From an uncultured Clostridium sp. (GTDB lineage: Bacteria > Bacillota > Clostridia > Lachnospirales > Lachnospiraceae), in NCBI GenBank assembly GCA_958349075.1, contig CATWBR010000066.1, positions 1 to 13,685 of the forward strand: a stretch of DNA of 13,685 nucleotides, read 5' to 3'. This document shows positions 1 through 6,419 of the stretch, one piece after another; position 1 is the first letter of the stretch, and every line of letters begins with the position of its first letter. The notes under the pieces are model-generated. The model was not told the origin of the DNA. It was given only the letters and a program-made list of their open reading frames with translations, and searched no databases. A program made the translations under genes and the position numbers.

Positions 1-143
1 ATGCAGGGAAGCGAAACACATACAATGTGTAAGGTAATATTTAACTACCGATATTTTATCATCTTATGTGAAAGATAGCAAGCTTACGGAACGTAAAGAC
101 TCTGCAGGCAGAGAGCGTGTTACTGTTCACAGGCAATCACTTC
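1..143. other. Flanking non-coding DNA downstream of the permease gene
   Basis: No convincing gene is seen here. It contains a small dyad ACACAT-ACA-ATGTGT at 16-30, a second dyad TTACG-GAA-CGTAA at 84-96, and a short hairpin CTCTG-CAGG-CAGAG at 100-113. Read leftward, the hairpin is followed only by TCTTTACG, so it would be a weak terminator for the ABC operon at best. The real end of that transcript may lie outside the window. Confidence 0.4.
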
Positions 144-2123
144 TCAGAACATCGTATCGTCCTTTAAACCTTCCACAATATTCAGCCCTTCTATTTTTCT
201 TCCCGCCATATAATAGGCCGCTCCGACCGACAGAAAAACAGCTCCTGCAAACGCAGCCATCGGCAGCAGGGGCATCACCGGCAGGTAATCGCTGTACCGG
301 AGTTTGCTTGCATTTACCGAGAAAATGACAAACATAATTTGGAAGGGAAGGCTTATAAGGATCGGCCCCAACGCCGTGATGCAGCTTTCGACTGCCAGGA
401 CTTTGGCCAGGTTTCCCGGAGTAAATCCCACCGACAGGTATCTGGCAAACTCCCGTCTCCTCATATAGATGCCTCCGAGTGTATTGGCAAATACATTTAC
501 AATTCCCACAAATGCCAGCAGGCCGCACAGGGTTCCCACCAGGATTTTATATCCCTCCCGGACCTTTTCCTCAAATGCTTCTTCCGTCTTTCTGTTCTCC
601 AGATGGTACTCATACTTTCCATCGAGCAGACCGGCCAGTTTTTCTTCGGCCGTCCCGATTTTCTCCTCTGAAACGGCTCTGATTTTGAAGTACATTCCGT
701 CATCGGGAAAAACAGACGCCAGTTTTGTTTGGTATACGCGTTCCGGCACAATCTGGACAAGTGAGAAATCCTCAAATTCCTCCCTCAAATCCGGCCCTTT
801 TTCCGCGAACGCGCCAAGTTCCAGCCGAAGCGCCCCGCTTTCATCCATCCTTCCTTCGCCGCCGTTTTCCCGAAGTTCTTCCGTTTTGCTCCATACGTTA
901 ATATAGTTACTTTCCGGAGTTAGAAACGGAAGGTACGTTTGCTCCCTGAAATGGCTGTTGATATTATCCCAGATTTTATTTACAGTTACGGTTTCCGCAT
1001 GCGGATCGTCAATTCCCGTTTCCTTCAAAAACGCCTCAAAACTCTCGTCATCCAGAACCACAATCGGAGTCTCCACCAGGTATTCCCCTCCTCTTTTAGT
1101 GATTCCCGTATCCTTAAGCGCCTCAATGCCTCCTGCCCCCTTAAGTTCATCCGCCAGCATATCCTCCCCAATAAGGGTGCGGCCCTGCAGTTTCCGGTAT
1201 GCGGTACATTCCGAAATTTCGGTGATTTTGCGGATATCGTCCAGGAGGCCGCCGTCCGTTCCCGGCTTTTTTTCTAATGTCACCATCAAATCCCAGACAT
1301 TCCTGAACCGCTCGAAATACGTTTGCTGAGTGCTGACTCCGGACAGAACCCAGAAATTCAAAAATATCCCGAAGGTAAAAAAGGAAAGGGTCAGGGAAAT
1401 AAACGATGTTCTATAGGCCCTGCGGCGTAAATATAATGATTTTCCCGCAATCTCCCATTCGATGCCAAACAGCTTCGGAACGTGCAGATAAACGGGTATA
1501 TTACCATCGGAATGCTCCCTTCCTCCGCTGATTGCATCCAGGGTGCTGATTCTGCCCAGTTTCACAGCCCCCCTTGCTCCGGCCGCCAGAACCGTGGCCG
1601 CACAGACTGCAAACGTCACAATAAAAAGCAGGGGGTGATATACAAATATCGACGGTTCAATCCCCAGAGGTTCTGTTAATCTTACCGCCAGCCCGAAAAA
1701 AAGGACCGTCAGCCCGACACCGGCAGCGATGCCTATAAGTACCGGAAAGAAACTGAGCGCAAGAGCCTCCTGAAATATACAGATGCGTATCTGACCCGGC
1801 GTGGCTCCCACACTTTGCAGAATCCCGAGCTGATGCAGCCTCTCATTTGCCCCCATGACAAATGCATGGTACAGCACAAGCGCCATCGCCGTGCATACAA
1901 GAAGCATCACGGCAATATAAAGCCAGGTCAGCAGCGTAAGCTGTGCCGCCTCCTGTTCCCTGCCTTCCGTCACCGCCCTTCTAATCTGATCCACCCGCAT
2001 ATTGTAAAATAATACCGTGATAAAGGAGATAAAGAGGGATGCCACGAAGGATGCCGCCATGACGGATAAGCTGGAAGCTCTGTTGTGTTTTAAGTAATTC
2101 CTTGAATATTCTTTCCAAAGCAT
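144..2123 (-). CDS. ABC transporter permease, FtsX/MacB-type, with large extracytoplasmic domain
   Basis: This is the membrane subunit of an ABC exporter or detoxification pump, paired with the ATPase gene just upstream. The 659-residue product has 8 predicted membrane segments (about residues 19-40, 64-88, 116-146, 158-182, 238-262, 525-547, 577-601, 616-640). Two FtsX-type cores are visible: the first carries the hallmark LGILQSVGATPGQI (about 99-112), and the second has the matching ARYLSVGFTPGNL (about 560-572). Between segments 5 and 6 lies a charged region of about 260 residues, expected outside the membrane. The start at 2123 was chosen because GGAGGG sits 8 nt upstream and the ATPase stop codon lies one base before the ATG. 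An in-frame ATG at 2267 would lie deep inside the ATPase gene and has no ribosome site. BceB-type permeases usually have 10 segments, so this is a related but shorter layout. The substrate is unknown; a peptide antibiotic or lipid-active compound is an inference from the neighbouring two-component genes. Confidence 0.9.
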   Translation of the reverse strand: MLWKEYSRNYLKHNRASSLSVMAASFVASLFISFITVLFYNMRVDQIRRAVTEGREQEAAQLTLLTWLYIAVMLLVCTAMALVLYHAFVMGANERLHQLGILQSVGATPGQIRICIFQEALALSFFPVLIGIAAGVGLTVLFFGLAVRLTEPLGIEPSIFVYHPLLFIVTFAVCAATVLAAGARGAVKLGRISTLDAISGGREHSDGNIPVYLHVPKLFGIEWEIAGKSLYLRRRAYRTSFISLTLSFFTFGIFLNFWVLSGVSTQQTYFERFRNVWDLMVTLEKKPGTDGGLLDDIRKITEISECTAYRKLQGRTLIGEDMLADELKGAGGIEALKDTGITKRGGEYLVETPIVVLDDESFEAFLKETGIDDPHAETVTVNKIWDNINSHFREQTYLPFLTPESNYINVWSKTEELRENGGEGRMDESGALRLELGAFAEKGPDLREEFEDFSLVQIVPERVYQTKLASVFPDDGMYFKIRAVSEEKIGTAEEKLAGLLDGKYEYHLENRKTEEAFEEKVREGYKILVGTLCGLLAFVGIVNVFANTLGGIYMRRREFARYLSVGFTPGNLAKVLAVESCITALGPILISLPFQIMFVIFSVNASKLRYSDYLPVMPLLPMAAFAGAVFLSVGAAYYMAGRKIEGLNIVEGLKDDTMF

Positions 2124-2124
2124 A

Positions 2125-2853
2125 TCACTCTTCCCTCCGTTTCCCGGCCGTTCCGGAGCTTCTGAGTACAGCCGGCCTGTTCCGGCTGTCGGAAACAATC
2201 CTGCCGTCCTCCAGCCGGATAATCCGATCCGCCTGCAGCGCAATCTGTTCATCGTGCGTGATGACAATCATCGTTTGACGGTACTTTTTATTGGAGTATT
2301 TAAACAGCTCCATAATTTCCTGGCTGTTCACGCTGTCCAGGTTCCCCGTCGGTTCATCGGCCAGGACAAGGGCCGGGGCATTCATAAGCGCCCGGCCGAT
2401 TGCCACTCTCTGCTGCTGTCCTCCTGAGAGCTGGCCCGGCAGATGACGGGCGCGATCCTTCAGGTTCAGAATCTCCAAAAGCTCCTCCAGGCGCGCCTTA
2501 TTTACCTTCTGTCCGTCCAGCTTTACGGGGAGGGTCATATTATCCGCCACATTCAGCACCGGTATCAGGTTGTAAAACTGGTAAATCAGCCCCACCTGTC
2601 TGCGTCTGAATATTGCCAGCTCCTTTCTGCTTTTTGAATAGATATCACAGCCGTCCACATAGATATGTCCGGAAGAGGGCAAATCCACTCCTCCGGCCAG
2701 GTGAAGAAGCGTAGACTTCCCCGAACCGGACTGTCCTATCACTGCCACAAATTCCCCTGTTTCCACGGAGAAATTGACGTCCTTCAGGGCCTCCACCCTG
2801 TTTCCGCCTTTTCCGTATTCCTTACACAGATGTTCCGCTTTCAGTATTTCCAT
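2125..2853 (-). CDS. ABC transporter ATP-binding protein (MacB/LolD/BceA type)
   Basis: This is the cytoplasmic ATPase that powers the FtsX-type permease encoded next. All motifs of an active ABC ATPase are visible in 242 residues: Walker [10 protein letters not shown] (40-48), Q-loop at LIYQFYN (about 89-95), signature LSGGQQQR (142-149), Walker B LVLADEP (162-168) and the switch histidine in VITHD (H200). The pattern DEPTGNLD is typical of the MacB/LolD/FtsE export branch rather than importers. The ATG at 2851-2853 has an AGGAGG site 4-5 nt upstream. The gene is translationally close-coupled to the permease (stop and next ATG separated by one base). It has its own promoter in the 150-bp gap after the histidine kinase gene, and the likely control is by that kinase and its regulator. 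Confidence 0.95.
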   Translation of the reverse strand: MEILKAEHLCKEYGKGGNRVEALKDVNFSVETGEFVAVIGQSGSGKSTLLHLAGGVDLPSSGHIYVDGCDIYSKSRKELAIFRRRQVGLIYQFYNLIPVLNVADNMTLPVKLDGQKVNKARLEELLEILNLKDRARHLPGQLSGGQQQRVAIGRALMNAPALVLADEPTGNLDSVNSQEIMELFKYSNKKYRQTMIVITHDEQIALQADRIIRLEDGRIVSDSRNRPAVLRSSGTAGKRREE

Positions 2854-2896
2854 TCATTCCTCCTGTCTCTGCCGCCATGCGCAGGCAAAATCTTAA

Positions 2897-2913
2897 TATC
2901 TGCCATGCAGATA
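2897..2913. repeat. Perfect 7-3-7 inverted repeat at the start of the ABC transcript
   Basis: TATCTGC-CAT-GCAGATA is a perfect dyad. It directly abuts the dyad that covers the -10 element and lies at about +1 to +16 of the predicted ABC transcript. It could be a protein-binding site over the start site or a 5'-terminal RNA hairpin that stabilises the leader. The sequence alone does not separate the two. Confidence 0.5.
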
Positions 2914-2918
2914 CAGGT

Positions 2919-2950
2919 ATTATACCTGAAGCCCGGTGACAGTCCGGTGA
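2919..2950 (-). promoter_or_regulatory. Promoter of the ABC operon with OmpR-type direct-repeat box
   Basis: Read leftward there is a perfect -10 TATAAT (2924 to 2919). Upstream of it are two identical heptamers TCACCGG (2950-2944 and 2939-2933) separated by 4 bp, giving an 11-bp period, and the second ends 8 bp before the -10. No good -35 hexamer is present. A heptamer-N4-heptamer array replacing the -35 element is the known arrangement for OmpR/PhoB-family response regulators. The -10 itself sits inside a perfect 15-bp dyad, CAGGTAT-T-ATACCTG (2914-2928). The start of transcription would be near 2912, giving a leader of about 59 nt. Binding by the regulator encoded at 4011-4682 is inferred from position. 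Confidence 0.6.
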
Positions 2951-2991
2951 ATCTGTTATAACAATATTGTCACATTCCGGTTCCCGATCAG

Positions 2992-3018
2992 AAAAAGGGA
3001 GTCTCACACCACTCCCTT
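2992..3018 (-). terminator. Intrinsic terminator of the regulator-kinase operon
   Basis: On the minus strand an 8-bp stem AAGGGAGT / ACTCCCTT with an 8-nt loop runs into a run of five T. The kinase stop codon (3004-3006) lies in the loop, so the terminator overlaps the gene end. It separates the regulator-kinase transcript from the ABC operon, which has its own promoter just downstream. Confidence 0.75.
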
Positions 3019-4008
3019 ATAAAACCTGATATCAAATTCAGCGCCGCCGCCCTTTGCATTGGCCGCCCTGATTGTTCCATTCTGCTCCCGTATTATCATG
3101 GCGGCCAGCGCCAGACCAATTCCTGCGCCATCCTGCGGGATGTTCTTTCCTCTGTAAAAGCGCTCGAAAAGATGGCTTAGATCCTCCTCTGCAAAACCTT
3201 CCCCGCTGTCTCTGATCCGAATCTGTGTATAGACAGGGTTCTCATCCACACAGATCGCAATGTTTCCGCCCTCCGGCGTGTGTTCCACACAGTTTTTCAG
3301 GATATTTCCCAGAGCCTCGGCGGACCACAGCAAATCCCCCGTATAGGAGGAGGTTCCTCTTCCCTCCGTGAGCAGGTTCTGGCCTTTCAATTCCATCGGT
3401 ATTTCCAGAGGTTCCAGGGCCCTTTTAAGAAGCTCTGAAACAGATACCGGTTCTCTTTTTAACTCCAGAGTCCCGGACTCCAGCCTCGCTATTTTAAGGA
3501 GCGTTGCAATCAGCCGCTCCGTCCTTGTCAGAAGTCGGTCTATGCCGTAAAATGACTTAAGCTTTTCCTCCTCATCCGATGTTTCCCTGATCCGTTTCAG
3601 AAGCATACGGATCGAGGTCAGAGGCGTTTTCACCTGATGGGAAATATCTTCTAAGGAAGCCTGGAGAAAAACCTTCTCCCTCCCCAGTTCTTCCGCCTGG
3701 TCCTGAAGACGGACCGTCATCTTATAGATTTTGCTTCCAAGAACCGCCAGTTCCCCCTCCTGATCGGGAAGCATGGAAATCCCGCCTTCCCCATGCAGGA
3801 TTTCATCCAGTTCGGAGGCCAGCCCGGTCAGACGGTCATATCTTTTCTTCGTAAAGCACAGAAAAATCATTCCCCCCGCCAGACATACTCCCGCCACATA
3901 CAAGGCAAAAAACGGGTTCCACACTGCGGCCGTTGCCGATGCCGCCACGGAAAACAACAGGTAAAACAACCCAAACACCTTTAATTCCTGATTTCTTAAC
4001 AGTTTCAT
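3004..4008 (-). CDS. Membrane sensor histidine kinase, intramembrane-sensing type
   Basis: This is an autophosphorylating sensor that should pass phosphate to the response regulator encoded immediately upstream. From the chosen start (334 residues) there are two membrane segments at about 11-29 and 32-53 with only a few residues between them, so there is no extracellular sensor domain. A short linker and a HisKA helix with the H box DISHQVKTPLTS (phospho-His H124) follow. The HATPase domain then shows the N box LKNCVEHTPEGG, G1 IRDSGEGF, F box LFERFYRG and G2 GAGIGLALA. The start at 4008 was preferred because GGAG lies 7 nt upstream of it. The ATG at 4014, which overlaps the regulator stop as ATGA, has GGAG only 1 nt away. 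Kinases of this shape commonly sense through a partner ABC transporter (Bce-type modules), which fits the ABC genes that follow. Confidence 0.92.
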   Translation of the reverse strand: MKLLRNQELKVFGLFYLLFSVAASATAAVWNPFFALYVAGVCLAGGMIFLCFTKKRYDRLTGLASELDEILHGEGGISMLPDQEGELAVLGSKIYKMTVRLQDQAEELGREKVFLQASLEDISHQVKTPLTSIRMLLKRIRETSDEEEKLKSFYGIDRLLTRTERLIATLLKIARLESGTLELKREPVSVSELLKRALEPLEIPMELKGQNLLTEGRGTSSYTGDLLWSAEALGNILKNCVEHTPEGGNIAICVDENPVYTQIRIRDSGEGFAEEDLSHLFERFYRGKNIPQDGAGIGLALAAMIIREQNGTIRAANAKGGGAEFDIRFYKGVV

Positions 4009-4010
4009 CC

Positions 4011-4682
4011 TCATTCTCCGACTCTGTAGCCTCTTCCGCGGACCGTCACAATAATCCCCGGATTGGCCGGATCTTCCTCTATCTTTTCCCGAAGGCGCTT
4101 GATATAAACGGTGAGCGTGTTATCATTCACATAGTCACCGGCAATGTCCCATATTTCCTCCAGCAGTCTCATCCTGGACAGGACCTCCCCCTGTCTGTTT
4201 AAAAAGACAAGCAGAAGCCTGTATTCCAGCGCGGACAGCATAATCTCCTTTCCATTTCTCCTGACAATGCCTTTTACGGTATCCACCTCCAGACCGTCAA
4301 TCAGAAACAGGGAGCGGCTTTTCCCACTCCTTCGGAGCGTATTTTTCACGCGTGAAATCAGTTCCAGCGGTTTGAACGGTTTTGCAATATAATCATCCGC
4401 GCCCAAGTCAAAGCCCGTGACAATGCTGCCCTCATCCCCCATCGCCGTCAGGAAGATAACCGGTATATCCGTTTCTCTTTTTATTGTCGTACAGAGAGAA
4501 TACCCGTTTCCGTCAGGCAGCATGACATCCATTAAAATCAAATCAAAACGTTTCCTCCCGATTTTATCAAGCGCTTCCTCCCTGGTTGCAGCCGACTCGG
4601 CTAAAAAACCTTCTTTTCCCAGGAGGAACAATAAATTCTCTGCAATTTCCCTGTCATCTTCCACGATTAAAATGTGATTCAT
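4011..4682 (-). CDS. OmpR/PhoB-family response regulator
   Basis: This DNA-binding partner of the kinase has a receiver domain and a winged-helix output domain. In 223 residues the receiver shows the acidic pair E8-D9-D10, phospho-acceptor D52 in LILMDVMLP, the conserved T in FLTAMG and K101 in IAKPF. The C-terminal half (about 125-220) is a Trans_reg_C domain ending in IIVTVRGRGYRVGE, the characteristic recognition-wing end. The start at 4682 (MNHILIVEDD) was chosen because GAGG lies 9 nt upstream and the receiver begins at once. The ATG five codons earlier (4697) has no ribosome site. The gene is first in a two-gene operon with the kinase. Its likely target is the heptamer-repeat promoter of the ABC genes at 2919-2950. 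Confidence 0.94.
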   Translation of the reverse strand: MNHILIVEDDREIAENLLFLLGKEGFLAESAATREEALDKIGRKRFDLILMDVMLPDGNGYSLCTTIKRETDIPVIFLTAMGDEGSIVTGFDLGADDYIAKPFKPLELISRVKNTLRRSGKSRSLFLIDGLEVDTVKGIVRRNGKEIMLSALEYRLLLVFLNRQGEVLSRMRLLEEIWDIAGDYVNDNTLTVYIKRLREKIEEDPANPGIIVTVRGRGYRVGE

Positions 4683-4829
4683 TCTCTGAGTCCTCATATT
4701 TTTTTCTGTTCAAGTTGAAAATCCTGCTTTAATAGTATAAAATTATAATATATCATTCAAATAAGATGTATAGCTGTTTTGATACTGTCATTGCGGTCAT
4801 ATACGGTCATTAAGGAGGCTGATGTACAT
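4683..4829. promoter_or_regulatory. Divergent promoter region between response regulator and hxlR-type gene
   Basis: This is a 147-bp AT-rich gap. On the + strand TTGAAA (4716-4721) with a 17-bp spacer to TAAAAT is a plausible promoter for the HxlR-type gene. On the minus strand a TTGAAT with nearby TACTAT or TATACT could serve the response regulator gene, but the spacing is not ideal. The assignments are weak because the region is rich in TATA-like runs. Confidence 0.35.
4787..4810 (+). repeat. Three tandem GTCAT repeats in the hxlR-type leader
   Basis: GTCAT occurs at 4787-4791, 4796-4800 and 4806-4810, and the last two are part of an identical CGGTCAT. The intervals are 9 and 10 bp, close to one helical turn, so the copies would face the same side of DNA. 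The array ends just before the AAGGAGG ribosome site of the HxlR-type gene. It is a candidate operator, perhaps autoregulatory. Confidence 0.4.
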
Positions 4830-5159
4830 ATGGATTCAACTAAAAATTATCCCGACTGCCCGGTGGAGATGACGCTGCAGCTCATCGGCGAAAAATGGAA
4901 GGTACTCATTATACGCGATTTACTGACCGGCACAAAACGTTTCAATGAACTGATGCGTTCCGTCACCGGTATTACCCAGAAGGTTTTAACCAGCAATCTG
5001 CGCGCCATGGAAAGCGCAGGGCTTATTAACCGCAAAGTCTATGCCGAGGTGCCGCCCAAGGTGGAATACTCCCTTACGGAGACGGGTTACAGCCTGAAAC
5101 CGATTCTGGATTCCATGGTGGCCTGGGGAACGGCCTATAAAAACGGCCAGGATGCCTGA
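4830..5159 (+). CDS. HxlR-family winged-helix transcriptional regulator
   Basis: This small DNA-binding regulator has 109 residues, the usual length for the family, and is nearly all HxlR domain. It begins with a CPVEMTLQLIGEKWKVLIIRDLL segment (about residues 9-31, with the family's conserved cysteine and GxKWK core). The recognition-helix region TGITQKVLTSNLRAMESAGLI (about 45-65) follows, then the wing PPKVEYSLTETGYSL. The N-terminal cysteine is conserved in many members and is a redox sensor in a few, such as HypR; that role here is only a possibility. The start at 4830 was chosen for the full AAGGAGG about 11 nt upstream; an earlier in-frame ATG at 4779 lies in the promoter and operator region. 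The gene is divergent from the response regulator gene and convergent with the hydrolase gene. No obvious target gene is adjacent apart from its own leader repeats. Confidence 0.9.
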   Translation: MDSTKNYPDCPVEMTLQLIGEKWKVLIIRDLLTGTKRFNELMRSVTGITQKVLTSNLRAMESAGLINRKVYAEVPPKVEYSLTETGYSLKPILDSMVAWGTAYKNGQDA

Positions 5160-5188
5160 ACCCAAAGGAGAAATTTCTAAAATGACGT

Positions 5189-5229
5189 CTGCGCCGGGGC
5201 TAAAAAGATTCCTTAAAGCCCCGGCGCAG
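5189..5229. terminator. Strong bidirectional hairpin terminator
   Basis: CTGCGCCGGGGCT (5189-5201) pairs perfectly with AGCCCCGGCGCAG (5217-5229), a 13-bp GC-rich stem with a 15-nt loop. It lies between the convergent HxlR-type and hydrolase genes. The downstream T content is modest on the + side (CATCTTCTTAAA) and includes TTTT on the minus side, so it may stop transcription from both directions. Confidence 0.7.
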
Positions 5230-5280
5230 CATCTTCTTAAACCTTTAGACTATTTTCCGATCCGGTTTTTTGTCTTGCCG

Positions 5281-6309
5281 TTACTGTCCTGAAAACAGGA
5301 AACGCGTATCCTGCCTGAATTTTTTCCTGGAAGGATTTCCCTCACAGCGCCGGATTTCCAACGTCTCCAAATCATAGACAGCCGACCATACCGTGTCCTT
5401 CCCCGTGCTGCGGTCATACTGGCATATAAAACCATAGCGCCCCGACAGCAGCCGCTCTGCAAATCCGTCATCCCGTGTTTCTTCCGAACGAAACGCCGTT
5501 TCGATCGTCTGATACCGTTCTTCTGCATTCCAGTCATCAATATCCCGGCAGGTATACCTCGACATTTTCTCAGAATGGAATGAATTGACGGCCGAAACAT
5601 AACCGCGCCGTCCCTCGGGGCGTTCCACGCTCATACATTCACAATTGCACTCAATCACGGCAATATCACCGGACCGGTCGGCTGCGGTAAACGTCTGGCT
5701 GGATGCAATGGGCAGCGCTTTCAGCGCCTGCTCAAACTCCTTTACCGTCCGACACCGCTCCAGACCGTACCGTAAAAGCATACCCGCATTCAGGCCGGCA
5801 CCCAGAACGGCGGGATACACGGCTGTCAGCCCAATTGCCAGGCCATGCTCGTTCACACCGTCCTCCATCTCCACAAAAGCGGTGGTATTTCCCTGGAAAG
5901 AGTATGGGCGACCGCCTTTCCCGGATGTATCAAACTTGTAAATGCAGTTCATATACAGTTTCTCAATCTCGGTCAGGAAATCGCTGTTTCTGGCCAGAAT
6001 AATATGGCCCTCACTCTTAAATGCAGCACAGGAACATTTATTTTCCGGCATAATGCAGTACATGCTAAGAAGCACAGCCAGTAACTTCTCCGAGGAGATT
6101 TTCTGCCCTTTAGCAATCCCCTCTATCTCCTCCAGCACTTCGGGATAATGCTCCCGATAAAACGGAATGCACTGTCTGCTGAATGCAATCCGTTCCTCCG
6201 TGATCGGGAAGGGGACTCCTTCCAGCAGATTCTTTCCGTTTTTCAGCAGCAGGCTGCCCCATTTAAATCCTATTTCGTGATGTGTTCCCTTAAACCTCGC
6301 ATGATACAT
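5281..6309 (-). CDS. Ntn-hydrolase, penicillin acyltransferase / peptidase C45-like
   Basis: This is a predicted amide-bond hydrolase or acyltransferase of the family containing fungal isopenicillin-N acyltransferase and relatives that cleave linear amides. These enzymes mature by self-cleavage so that a cysteine becomes the N-terminal nucleophile. In the 342-residue product the candidate nucleophile is C94 (in KCSCAAF; C92 is the alternative). It is followed by the family-typical strand GHIILARNSDF with RNxDF at 107-111. A GLAIGLTAVYP segment and EQALKALPIASSQTF further downstream also fit the family. The start at 6309 has AGGAG about 9 nt upstream; the longer in-frame ATG at 6363 falls inside the -10 element and cannot be used. 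There is no signal peptide or membrane segment, so the enzyme is cytoplasmic. The gene is a single unit with its own promoter and terminator. The substrate cannot be told from sequence; N-acyl amino acids, bile-acid conjugates and beta-lactams are all chemically possible. Confidence 0.82.
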   Translation of the reverse strand: MYHARFKGTHHEIGFKWGSLLLKNGKNLLEGVPFPITEERIAFSRQCIPFYREHYPEVLEEIEGIAKGQKISSEKLLAVLLSMYCIMPENKCSCAAFKSEGHIILARNSDFLTEIEKLYMNCIYKFDTSGKGGRPYSFQGNTTAFVEMEDGVNEHGLAIGLTAVYPAVLGAGLNAGMLLRYGLERCRTVKEFEQALKALPIASSQTFTAADRSGDIAVIECNCECMSVERPEGRRGYVSAVNSFHSEKMSRYTCRDIDDWNAEERYQTIETAFRSEETRDDGFAERLLSGRYGFICQYDRSTGKDTVWSAVYDLETLEIRRCEGNPSRKKFRQDTRFLFSGQ

Positions 6310-6330
6310 AATTTGCTCTCCTTTTCTGTC

Positions 6331-6354
6331 TTGAGAGCTACCGGTAACTCTTAA
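6331..6354. promoter_or_regulatory. Candidate operator: 24-bp dyad at the hydrolase start site
   Basis: The core TACCGGTA (6339-6346) is a perfect palindrome. The flanking bases pair outward as one mismatch, then AGAG/CTCT, one mismatch, then TT/AA, giving 10 of 12 symmetric positions. It covers about +1 to +22 of the predicted transcript and has no loop, so it is better explained as a protein-binding site than an RNA hairpin. The binding protein is unknown. Confidence 0.45.
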
Positions 6355-6358
6355 ATTG

Positions 6359-6387
6359 AGCATAATTGAATAAAAATTTTATGTCAA
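6359..6387 (-). promoter_or_regulatory. Sigma-A type promoter of the C45-like hydrolase gene
   Basis: Read leftward, a perfect -35 TTGACA (6387-6382) is followed by a 17-bp spacer and -10 TATGCT (6364-6359), in an AT-rich stretch. The predicted start near 6352 gives a leader of about 43 nt before the ATG at 6309. Confidence 0.65.
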
Positions 6388-6419
6388 TACTTTAAATAAT
6401 ATAATTAAAATAGTTTATT

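Noticed and set aside
100..113. Hairpin CTCTG-CAGG-CAGAG as a terminator for the ABC operon
   Set aside because: The stem is only 5 bp and has no real T tract.
127..1329. Several antisense and shifted open frames across the permease gene
   Set aside because: They lack ribosome sites and family motifs, are rich in Ser/Pro/Arg as expected for shadows, and lie over a well-supported gene.
2124..2267. An N-terminal extension of the permease from an ATG at 2267
   Set aside because: It would overlap the ATPase gene by over 140 bp with no ribosome site, while the ATG at 2123 has GGAGGG and begins with a normal N-terminus.
6310..6363. A longer start for the C45-like hydrolase
   Set aside because: The upstream ATG lies inside the predicted -10 element and ahead of the transcription start; the ATG at 6309 has a good ribosome site.
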